The notes under the pieces: model-generated | The model's database searches: none | What the model saw: the letters and a program-made list of their open reading frames with translations, nothing else | Told to the model about the DNA's origin: nothing | In this document: positions 5,898-11,225 of the stretch, in pieces | Layout of the letters: each line of letters opens with the position of its first letter | Numbering within the stretch: the first letter of the stretch is position 1 | Translations under genes and position numbers: made by a program | Assembly: GCA_937893635.1 (NCBI GenBank) | Contig: CALBGF010000145.1 | Span: forward strand, 1-11,235 | Length of the DNA stretch: 11,235 nucleotides | Source: an uncultured Mollicutes bacterium | GTDB taxonomy: Bacteria; Bacillota_I; Bacilli_A; RFN20; CAG-826 | Reading direction: 5' to 3'

Positions 5898-7166
5898 TTA
5901 ATTAATTTTAACAAACTCTTTAAGCTGCTCTGCAGTTATGAATTTGTTTGTTATTAATTCTTTAGCAATCAATTCAATTTCATGTCGATATTTAATTACA
6001 ATTTTAGTTGCTTTAGCTTTATATTCGATTAATTTGTTATTTAGCAACTCTTTACCATGCTTATTTAAAGAAGTATTTACTCCGTGTCCTTCATAGTCTG
6101 GTTGAGTGTAACCTAACCCAAGGGCACCATTTTTAATATATTTCTCTAATAATAAATAAGCTTGGAATGTATCTGTTGAAGAATAATTAGATCCTTCTGA
6201 GAAGAATACTTCTTCTGAAGCTAATCCTGATAATTCAATAATTATTTCATTTAATTTTTCGTTAACAGATTTATTATCATCAATTGATATTTCGTCATAA
6301 TAGTTATCTAAATGATTAAGTACTTCATAATCATCAGTATCTGATATATCAATGTAATCATATTCTTTATTTAAAACTAGATTAGTTACCGCTTTAGCAG
6401 CAAGGCGATATGCTGTTTTTTTATTAGGAGCGATATGTTCATGGTAATCATATCCCATTAATAATTTACCAGCATTTTTTACAATGATATCATCAGTTAA
6501 TGGTTTATTTAATAATTTAGCATCTACAATTGATCTATTAAGAACTTGAATTGTTTTTAAGTTTGATGCACCATTTGTTCTTTTAATGATTGTTTGAACA
6601 TCAACATTTTTGTTTTTAACATCTTTCAAACAATCTTCAATCAAGAGTGCTTTATCTTCTTTGTTTAATGGTGACATTGTTAATTTTTTAATCCAAGAGC
6701 GATCTATAGATGGTAATAACATCCAATTAATAGGCATTTCTGAAGCAATAATGACAAATAAGTAAGGATTGGTTTTTAACTTTGTTAATAACATATCCAT
6801 TATTTGTCTTCCTTCATTAGAAGCAAAATCTATTTCTTCAAAGTTATCGAGGAAGAAAACAGTTGTTCTTGAATCTGTCACTCTATTCAATGCAATTTTT
6901 ACTCCCTCAATTACATCTACTCGCATTAGCAATTTGCAATCAGCTTCTATTGAATTAACTTGATTACTTTCAATAATTGCATGAGCTAAAGTTGTTTTTC
7001 CATTGCCTCTATTGCCTTCAATTACTAACATTCTAGGTTGAGACTTTGATGTTGTTTGATTTTCTTCAAGGTTTTGAAGAAGATCAATAATTTTTTCTGC
7101 TTCTTTTTTAACTTCATTACATCCAATAAGTTTATTTAATTTTGTATATTCATTTGTGTTAGTCAT
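5898..7166 (-). CDS. FtsH-like AAA+/M41 pseudo-protease, copy B (soluble, no HEXXH)
   Basis: This 422-aa paralogue of copy A shares its architecture and much of its sequence. It retains a proper P-loop (EGNRGNGKTTLAHAII; G51, G54, G56-K57-T58), so nucleotide binding looks more likely than in copy A. Walker B reads VFFLDNFEEI with Asp107 followed by Asn108, so the hydrolytic Glu is again missing. The M41 active site is lost: YRLAAKAVTNLVL (253-265) stands where FtsH has YHEAGHAIIGRL. GLASEEVFFSEGSNYSSTDTF (about 314-334) closely follows FtsH GRLAEEIIYG...TGASND and keeps the Asp (Asp332). No transmembrane segment is present, whereas ordinary FtsH has two N-terminal helices and about 600-650 residues. 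The start has GGAGG 13 nt upstream. I infer that A and B form a mixed AAA+ ring, perhaps with the small membrane proteins encoded alongside. Confidence 0.84.
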   Translation of the reverse strand: MTNTNEYTKLNKLIGCNEVKKEAEKIIDLLQNLEENQTTSKSQPRMLVIEGNRGNGKTTLAHAIIESNQVNSIEADCKLLMRVDVIEGVKIALNRVTDSRTTVFFLDNFEEIDFASNEGRQIMDMLLTKLKTNPYLFVIIASEMPINWMLLPSIDRSWIKKLTMSPLNKEDKALLIEDCLKDVKNKNVDVQTIIKRTNGASNLKTIQVLNRSIVDAKLLNKPLTDDIIVKNAGKLLMGYDYHEHIAPNKKTAYRLAAKAVTNLVLNKEYDYIDISDTDDYEVLNHLDNYYDEISIDDNKSVNEKLNEIIIELSGLASEEVFFSEGSNYSSTDTFQAYLLLEKYIKNGALGLGYTQPDYEGHGVNTSLNKHGKELLNNKLIEYKAKATKIVIKYRHEIELIAKELITNKFITAEQLKEFVKIN

Positions 7167-7220
7167 ATATTGTTTATTTCCTCCACATAATTTTTTTCTA
7201 CTTTAATTTAATACATAGTT

Positions 7221-7329
7221 ATTTAATTTTTATTTAGTTTTTTGTGTTTTCTATTTTCTTCAACACTAATTGATATTTAATTTTTTGTAAATAATATTTA
7301 ATTTTTATAAATCTTTATATTTAATTTTT
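7221..7329. repeat. Four exact copies of the 11-mer ATTTAATTTTT in the FtsH-like B leader
   Basis: Exact copies start at 7221, 7275, 7296 and 7319, and a fifth starts at 8389 just upstream of the 142-aa gene. They fill most of the 179-nt gap between the 39-aa gene and FtsH-like copy B. The region is very AT-rich, so part of the repetition may be chance. No convincing promoter could be picked out inside it. Confidence 0.5.
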
Positions 7330-7345
7330 AATATTTAGCGAATCC

Positions 7346-7465
7346 TTATTTATTAATTAAAGATTCTATGAATTTAATGGTTGCTGTTATCCAACCATAG
7401 TAGCAAGCTGCATAGCCAAATGCTATGCAGAGTATCGATGAGAAAATGCTTTTGATTACTCTCAT
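7346..7465 (-). CDS. 39-aa hydrophobic peptide
   Basis: A short ORF encodes MRVIKSIFSSILCIAFGYAA followed by CYYGWITATIKFIESLINK. A near-ideal AAAGGAGG lies 7 nt before the ATG, which is the main reason to believe it is translated. Residues 4-32 are largely hydrophobic with Cys, Tyr and Trp, consistent with a single membrane-spanning or membrane-bound helix with Lys near both ends. It precedes FtsH-like copy B. In the other copy of the module the 79-aa membrane protein occupies the same place before FtsH-like copy A. I do not recognise a family. A membrane subunit is the favoured reading; a small toxin or regulatory peptide cannot be excluded. Confidence 0.62.
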   Translation of the reverse strand: MRVIKSIFSSILCIAFGYAACYYGWITATIKFIESLINK

Positions 7466-7551
7466 TTAAATCCCTCCTTTACTAAGATTTGTAGACTAAT
7501 AATTAATCCTCCTTCTTCGTAAATAAGATAATTTCTACATAGTATTTACTG

Positions 7552-7743
7552 TTATACTATTGATGTAATGATGAGAAATACTCCACCAACTAAAGCGCCT
7601 AATGCAATTATGACAAACATAATTCCATAAAAGCCTCTTAAGTTCTCTGGTGTTCTCTTTATACACAAGATTGTAGAGACAATTGCAAATGCGATGAGTA
7701 ATACTCCAATAATCACATTTGTGACAAGTGATAATAGAATCAT
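7552..7743 (-). CDS. Small two-helix membrane protein, 63 aa
   Basis: The product is nearly all membrane: helix 1 at about residues 4-27 (LSLVTNVIIGVLLIAFAIVSTI), a short basic loop CIKRTPENLRGFYG, and helix 2 at about 40-61 (IMFVIIALGALVGGVFLIIT). The loop with Lys, two Arg and Glu suggests a cytoplasmic hairpin turn. A GGGAGG ribosome binding site lies 8 nt before the ATG, and a 5'-UTR hairpin and a palindromic operator lie upstream. I do not recognise the family. By position and topology it is another candidate membrane partner of the soluble FtsH-like proteins, since FtsH itself has two N-terminal membrane helices; this link is inference. Confidence 0.72.
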   Translation of the reverse strand: MILLSLVTNVIIGVLLIAFAIVSTILCIKRTPENLRGFYGIMFVIIALGALVGGVFLIITSIV

Positions 7744-7770
7744 TGATGTTTCCTCCCTTCTTTTTAATAA

Positions 7771-7793
7771 TCTATGAAGTCTTTGTTCATAGA
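7771..7793 (-). promoter_or_regulatory. 5'-UTR hairpin of the 63-aa gene
   Basis: A perfect 8-bp stem TCTATGAA/TTCATAGA has a 7-nt loop. It lies between the operator at 7817-7835 and the ribosome binding site. The leader at 8461-8543 has a hairpin of different sequence in the same place. Confidence 0.55.
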
Positions 7794-7816
7794 CAAACGC
7801 TAGTATACGGGTTAAT

Positions 7817-7835
7817 GTTACATTATTGATGTAAC
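7817..7835 (-). promoter_or_regulatory. Palindromic operator GTTACA-N7-TGTAAC upstream of the 63-aa gene
   Basis: A 19-bp palindrome GTTACATTATTGATGTAAC overlaps a -35-like TTGTTA (7832-7837, minus strand). A TATACT box lies at 7802-7807 but not at ideal spacing from it. A copy differing at one position occurs at 8525-8543, about the same distance from a GGGAGG ribosome binding site. Twin sites suggest control by one dimeric regulator. Confidence 0.65.
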
Positions 7836-7910
7836 AAACTTTTTTTTGTTAATTTTTTTTTAAAATAATTTAAGTTATTTTTTTGTATGCGATTTTTCTT
7901 TTATATATCC

Positions 7911-8339
7911 TTATATTAATATATTAGTCTCGATACTATTTCCGTTTAGAAGATTTAACCTAATGTCTTTATCACATTCTTCACACATAGCGTCATATCT
8001 TAGCCTTTGCCATGTGTTCTTTTTTTTGTATTTAAGATTATTACGTGTTTCCCAGAATATTTCATCTTCCATATCACATAAGCGATTTTGATCTTGAATT
8101 GAATGAACTTTGAAGTATGGATCATTATTCATTTCTTTAATTCCTAAATAATATTCTTCAACTGTAATTCTTTCAACATATCTAATCGCATCTTTATGGT
8201 GATGTTTTACTCTTGGAAATGCTCTTGCTAGTTTAGCGGCTTCTTCACCATCTTCCGCTCGAAGAAATAACCATTTAAGGACATATTTGTTTTTTCCTAC
8301 ATGTCCACATTTAGCAAGTACTTTATAAAAATTATTCAT
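7911..8339 (-). CDS. Conserved-looking Cys/His protein, 142 aa, function unknown
   Basis: The N-terminal half has a distinctive conserved look: FYKVLAKCGHVGKNKYVLKW, then AEDGEEAAKLARAFPRVKHH and HKDAIRYVERITVEEYYLGI. I believe similar hypothetical proteins occur in gut Bacillota but cannot name a family. Cys11 and His13 in CGH and a CEEC motif (Cys119, Cys122) near the C-terminus could together bind a metal. There are no membrane helices and the protein is rich in charged residues. AAGGAGGT lies 7 nt before the ATG, so the start is secure. It is the first full gene of the minus-strand run, downstream of the operator and promoter at 8518-8545. With its basic PRVKHHHKDAIR stretch it could bind nucleic acid, but that is a guess. 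Confidence 0.7.
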   Translation of the reverse strand: MNNFYKVLAKCGHVGKNKYVLKWLFLRAEDGEEAAKLARAFPRVKHHHKDAIRYVERITVEEYYLGIKEMNNDPYFKVHSIQDQNRLCDMEDEIFWETRNNLKYKKKNTWQRLRYDAMCEECDKDIRLNLLNGNSIETNILI

Positions 8340-8368
8340 ATTAACTACCTCCTTATTTAGTTGTTAAT

Positions 8369-8455
8369 TTAGAAGTGTAAATATTGGTATTTAATTTTTA
8401 TTGACGCCACTAGTTTGGCTATATATGCATTAATTATAGTAATTAACGCTTTAAC
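8369..8455 (-). pseudogene. Possible decayed small ORF: strong ribosome binding site without a start codon
   Basis: An AAGGGAGG motif (8462-8469) is followed 6 nt later by an open frame reading VKALITIINAYIAKLVASIK then IKYQYLHF and TAA. No ATG, GTG or TTG is available at usable spacing; the codon in the right place is GTT. The leader (operator, hairpin, GGGAGG) closely matches that of the 63-aa gene. It may be a small membrane-peptide gene that lost its start (for example GTG to GTT), a peptide using an unusual start, or simply the leader of the 142-aa gene. Confidence 0.35.
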
Positions 8456-8476
8456 TACTATCCTCCCTTCTTTTTA

Positions 8477-8506
8477 TTTGTTTATGCGCTCTTCCACATA
8501 AGCAAA
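8477..8506 (-). promoter_or_regulatory. 5'-UTR hairpin in the second operator leader
   Basis: TTTGTTTATG (8477-8486) and CATAAGCAAA (8497-8506) are inverted copies with one non-pairing position on the minus transcript. The loop is 10 nt. It occupies the same place as the hairpin at 7771-7793, between operator and ribosome binding site, but with a different sequence. Confidence 0.4.
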
Positions 8507-8517
8507 GCAATTTTAAA

Positions 8518-8545
8518 ATAATATGTTACACTATTGATGTAACAA
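8518..8545 (-). promoter_or_regulatory. Promoter with palindromic operator upstream of the 142-aa gene
   Basis: On the minus strand TTGTTA (8540-8545) and TATTAT (8518-8523) are 16 nt apart. The spacer is largely the palindrome GTTACACTATTGATGTAAC (8525-8543), so a bound dimer would block RNA polymerase. It is nearly the same palindrome as at 7817-7835. Confidence 0.65.
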
Positions 8546-8615
8546 ACATTTTTTATTTATATTTTTTTAAAATTTTAATATCCTTTTTTTATGTTCACTA
8601 TTTTGTAATACCTAG

Positions 8616-9107
8616 TCGAGTAATAAGAAAAAACAAAAAAAACTTCGAGGGATATCAAGAAATAAAATAGGAGTAACAGTAGCATTAGATAATCATGACC
8701 ATTACTACTTTTATGTTACTTATATATCAAAGCCATCAGACAAAAGTACTTGGAATGCAATAGAAAATCATATAAAACCTAAATCACATTTAATACACGA
8801 TGGTGAAAGATCACATGGAATACTTATTCGTAATTTAGAATTAACAGAAGAATATTATAAAACAGATTTTACTAAAAAGTTAAAAGATGAGAATAATCCA
8901 CTGTATCCAATAAATCATATTCATGCATTGTCAAAAAGATTTATGCGAGAACATGGGAGATTTAATCGTGATAATTTGCAAGATTGGATGAATTTACTTT
9001 GGTTTATTTTATCTAAACCAAATAACAGATATGAAAAAGTTGAAAAGTTCCTAGAACTAGCTATAAATTCTCCACATTTAGTGCGATATAGAGAGGTTAT
9101 GAAATAA
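8616..9107 (+). pseudogene. 5'-truncated IS1595/ISXO2-type transposase
   Basis: This open frame lacks any start and begins in the middle of a transposase. KKLRGISRNKIGVTVALDNH matches the middle of ISXO2-like DDE transposases (typically KKRGLSREQVCVLVA). SHLIHDGERSHGILI carries the second catalytic Asp. INHIHALSKRFMREHGRFNR with NLQDWMNLLWFIL matches the C-terminal region in which family members usually read HiNgiEs-W--lK. The zinc-ribbon N-terminus and first catalytic Asp are missing, and the frame starts just after a TAG at 8613, so the element is not autonomous. It points opposite to the main operon and lies directly upstream of its promoter, suggesting that an insertion and deletion shaped this boundary. 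Confidence 0.72.
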
Positions 9108-9127
9108 AATCGCTCATTTTATGGGAT

Positions 9128-9145
9128 TTTTCATATCCGCTGTGT
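9128..9145. repeat. Putative right end of the insertion sequence
   Basis: TTTTTCATATCCGCTGTG lies 20 nt after the transposase stop and has the look of an IS1595-type terminal inverted repeat. No matching left end (ACAGCGGATATGAAAAA) occurs in the window, consistent with loss of the left half. Confidence 0.35.
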
Positions 9146-9169
9146 AAAGGAGAATTTTAGTAAAATAAA

Positions 9170-9445
9170 ATGAGATATTCGTTAAATGTAGAGAATAGTT
9201 CGTGTTCTTGCTCTGAGATATCTAAAGGTTTGATTCGTGTTATTACGAAAGATACCTTTGAAAAATATGCAATTAAGATAGATTCAAAAGAAAATGAATA
9301 TTTTACATTAAATCTATTAGATACAGAAAATAAAACTCTTGAAGATTTTAAAACACTTATGCTTTATTACAACTTCAATTTATGTACATCCATAATGAAT
9401 AAATCTTCTTTTGATAAATATATTCGTTCTATTTGCTTAAAATAA
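9170..9445 (+). CDS. Hypothetical protein, 91 aa
   Basis: I recognise no family. The product is a mixed-composition soluble protein with an early cysteine cluster (SSCSCSE, residues 10-16) and alternating strand-like and helical stretches (GLIRVITKDTFEKYAIKI; NEYFTLNLLD). It starts just beyond the insertion-sequence end. The only AAAGGAG is 17 nt upstream of the ATG, too far for normal use, and a TAA directly upstream rules out an earlier start in frame. It may be a genuine small gene, or a fragment whose promoter and start were changed by the insertion. It is convergent with the 253-aa gene; the 76 nt between them show no clear terminator hairpin. Confidence 0.42.
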   Translation: MRYSLNVENSSCSCSEISKGLIRVITKDTFEKYAIKIDSKENEYFTLNLLDTENKTLEDFKTLMLYYNFNLCTSIMNKSSFDKYIRSICLK

Positions 9446-9521
9446 TCCTTATTTATCATTCTTTAACTCTTTTTATCACAACAACTGAAAAACTTTGGTT
9501 ATAACATATTTATAGCAAAAT

Positions 9522-10283
9522 TTAAATTGATTTTCTTGATTTTTTCCAGTACTCAATCATTTCATCATATGTTGCAATAATTCTTTTTACTGAATCTATT
9601 GCAGATTCATAATACTTCTTTTCGTTGTCAATTTCATCTTGACTATAAATCCTTTGATTCCATTTCATTTCTTCTTGCATCTTTATCCATCTCATTTTAT
9701 TGTATCCAGGCATTGCTGAAACTGTGAACGAATGATTCGTTGTTAAATCAACCATAATTTGTAAATCTTTTTTTAATGTCTTTAAATAATTATTAAGATT
9801 ATCATCTTTACAAATAAATGAAGCATTATCTATTGTTCTTCTTAGTTCTTCTGGTTTTTCTAATTCATCTAAGGAAAAAGCAGTATCAAATGTGAATCCA
9901 CCATTTCTAACTGACCATTCGAAACCTTCCATAAGTTCAATTGTTTTATTCATTATGTCATCATCTAGATTTACTAATTTGTCAGAAACAAGTTTATCAA
10001 CGTATAAATTATCGAGATGTTCTATATCTATATTATTATTTTTACAAACTTTTAGTAATTTTATATTTTGAGCTTCAATTTTATCGCAATATTTTACAAA
10101 ATATATATTCACAATCACTGATAAAGTTATAGAAACAGTAACTGCAATTGACTCAATTTTAATTGCAAGTACATTTTTATCTGAGAACGCCTCTATTATC
10201 AACAATATCCCTAAAATAATTGAGGCAATATATAAGCCCCACTTTACATATTTTAAACATTTATTTAATATTACATTTTTCAT
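9522..10283 (-). CDS. Membrane protein with two N-terminal helices and a large cytoplasmic domain, 253 aa
   Basis: I do not recognise a family. Two hydrophobic helices lie at about residues 14-32 (KWGLYIASIILGILLIIEA) and 41-64 (IKIESIAVTVSITLSVIVNIYF). They are followed by about 185 residues of charged, mostly helical sequence. Notable are a Trp/Phe-rich patch EGFEWSVRNGGFTFDTAFSL (about 118-137) and a C-terminal helical region with many aromatics (MRWIKMQEEMKWNQRIY and KKYYESAIDSVKRIIATYDE). The ATG has GAGAGGT 9 nt upstream. Its reading frame stays open upstream of the ATG, with coding-like sequence just before it, so a longer ancestral protein is possible. It is separate from the main gene run and surrounded by transposon debris, so lateral acquisition is plausible. 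Confidence 0.72.
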   Translation of the reverse strand: MKNVILNKCLKYVKWGLYIASIILGILLIIEAFSDKNVLAIKIESIAVTVSITLSVIVNIYFVKYCDKIEAQNIKLLKVCKNNNIDIEHLDNLYVDKLVSDKLVNLDDDIMNKTIELMEGFEWSVRNGGFTFDTAFSLDELEKPEELRRTIDNASFICKDDNLNNYLKTLKKDLQIMVDLTTNHSFTVSAMPGYNKMRWIKMQEEMKWNQRIYSQDEIDNEKKYYESAIDSVKRIIATYDEMIEYWKKSRKSI

Positions 10284-10353
10284 TTTGCTTATACCTCTCC
10301 AATAATGGTAATAACCATTTATAAATCCATATTTTGTTTCATAGTTAGAGTCC

Positions 10354-10479
10354 TCATACTATTGTTTCTACATATGGATCGTGTTCTTTATATACTACTT
10401 TCTCGTGCTCTAGAATATTTGGCTCTATATAAAAATGAAGTTCATTATATGAATAATCAATCAAACCTTTCCTAATCAT
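10354..10479 (-). CDS. Short ORF of 41 aa, possibly a gene fragment
   Basis: The frame reads MIRKGLIDYSYNELHFYIEP and continues NILEHEKVVYKEHDPYVETIV, with balanced coding-like composition. It has no good ribosome binding site. Just after its TGA, the other frame continues coding-like (YEDSNYETKYGFINGYYHYW) into the frame of the 253-aa gene. This suggests a broken gene with a frameshift, but no family is recognised. Confidence 0.3.
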   Translation of the reverse strand: MIRKGLIDYSYNELHFYIEPNILEHEKVVYKEHDPYVETIV

Positions 10480-10526
10480 TAATTTTTATGCATTTTCAAA
10501 TTATTTTTTAAATCACTCGCTTGTTA

Positions 10527-10664
10527 TTAGTATTTTATCACACAATCATATGATTGTGTAGTATCTTTTCAATAATAACACCCAGTCGTAACTAACATAC
10601 CTTGTTTATTACCATGCATTGCAACTAATTGATAACACAAAAATGATATTGTTGTTAATGCATC
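10527..10664 (-). pseudogene. Remnant resembling a restriction-endonuclease-like (Mrr-type) core
   Basis: One minus-strand frame reads DALTTISFLCYQLVAMHGNK then QGMLVTTGCYY, a TGA stop, and KDTTQSYDCVIKY. The pattern Q-LVAM-----GMLVTTG-Y---- recalls the last core strands of Mrr-like endonucleases, where similar sequences read GVFVTTG.FT..A. There is no start, it is interrupted by stops on both sides, and the match is short, so it is at best a fragment. Confidence 0.25.
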
Positions 10665-10696
10665 CGAAGATTATCAAACAAAATGTTTCAACCAAA

Positions 10697-11086
10697 TCAT
10701 TTAAAACGAATATTTATAATAATACTTTTTTGCATTCTATTTTCATTTATTATTAAAGTTTTTTTAACTTCTTTATGATAATTCTTTGGTATTATGCTTA
10801 ATCCATCTAATAGCCATTCCAACTATTTGTATGTTATTTCTAACAAATTATTTTGTTCCTTTATCCAAATGTATTTGCTTTCTTCTAATCGATTATATAT
10901 CAACCAAAAACCATCTTCACCCCAATACAATATTTTTATCTTGTCTTTGCTTCTACACATAAATATTACTGCTACATTATCCATTATATTAAACTCAGAA
11001 TTTATCGTTTTTAGTTTTAAACATAATGAATCAATACCACATTGAAAATCAATATAGACAGTTACAATATAAAATGTTGGTTTCAT
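10697..11086 (-). pseudogene. tnpB: IS66-type accessory protein TnpB, interrupted by a nonsense codon
   Basis: The frame begins MKPTFYIVTVYIDFQCGIDSLCL and continues with AVIFMCRSKDKIKILYWGED and GFWLIYNRLEESKYIW. These follow the TnpB (IS66 Orf2) pattern of ...DFRKGIDGL...FLF..R..DR.K.L.W...GF.L.YKRLE.G.F.W. After EITYK there is a TAG at 10823-10825. Beyond it the same frame resumes with LEWLLDGLSIIPKN, the normal TnpB ending (family: QLRWLLDGL), and runs to a TGA at 10697. The stop therefore replaced a Gln codon (CAG to TAG). TnpB is needed for IS66 transposition in a way not fully understood. No tnpC transposase is recognisable downstream, so the element is dead. Confidence 0.78.
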
Positions 11087-11093
11087 TTCTCAT

Positions 11094-11201
11094 TTATACA
11101 TTTAAACACGCCTTTATTATTGTTTTAATCAAGCCTTCGTTTAATTGATTAAAAGCAAATGTTAAATCATTTATTTTAAATGTAAGCGTAAAAAAGGCCG
11201 T
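11094..11201 (-). pseudogene. Probable C-terminal remnant of IS66 TnpA
   Basis: A start-less frame reads FTLTFKINDLTFAFNQLNEG then LIKTIIKACLNV and TAA. It ends 7 nt before the tnpB ATG. It resembles the C-terminal segment common in Bacillota IS66 TnpA proteins (a hydrophobic strand with KIND or KING, then FN/FD and a short LLK-VI--L helix). Position immediately upstream of tnpB supports the call, since IS66 elements have order tnpA-tnpB-tnpC. It is cut off by a TAG on its upstream side. Confidence 0.4.
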
Positions 11202-11225
11202 CTATTTAATTAGACGACTTTTTTG
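11187..11225. terminator. Bidirectional terminator-like hairpin
   Basis: CGTCTA/TAGACG form a 6-bp stem around TTTAAT, with an A tract on the left and a T tract on the right. Either strand would therefore have T residues after the stem. It marks the edge of the debris region at the end of the window. Confidence 0.6.

Larger units (their letters stand above)
10284..10822. other. Gene-poor debris region
   Basis: Apart from the 41-aa ORF, the Mrr-like remnant and the tnpB tail, this stretch shows no intact gene, no tRNA-like structure and no recognisable IS66 tnpC. ACACAATCATATGATTGTGT at about 10541-10560 is a perfect 20-bp palindrome of unknown role, possibly an operator or part of a decayed element. 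Confidence 0.5.

Noticed and set aside
6769..6963. Plus-strand open frame inside FtsH-like copy B
   Set aside because: It is antisense to the Walker region of a recognised gene with no independent support.
7221..7329. The 11-mer repeats as a CRISPR array or iteron origin
   Set aside because: The units are too short and AT-only, spacing is irregular, and no replication or Cas gene is near.
5624..7743. Small membrane proteins as toxin-antitoxin type I toxins
   Set aside because: They are larger or more regular than usual, sit inside a same-strand operon with strong ribosome binding sites, and no antisense RNA promoter is evident; a partner role with the AAA+ genes fits better.
9941..10132. 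Plus-strand open frame opposite the 253-aa membrane gene
   Set aside because: Its composition is that expected of a reverse frame, and the minus-strand gene has a good start and membrane helices.
10284..10696. IS66 tnpC transposase downstream of tnpB
   Set aside because: I looked in all frames for DDE or zinc-binding motifs of TnpC and found none that could be supported.
10794..11045. Plus-strand open frame opposite tnpB
   Set aside because: The minus strand matches the IS66 TnpB pattern; the plus frame has no recognisable features.
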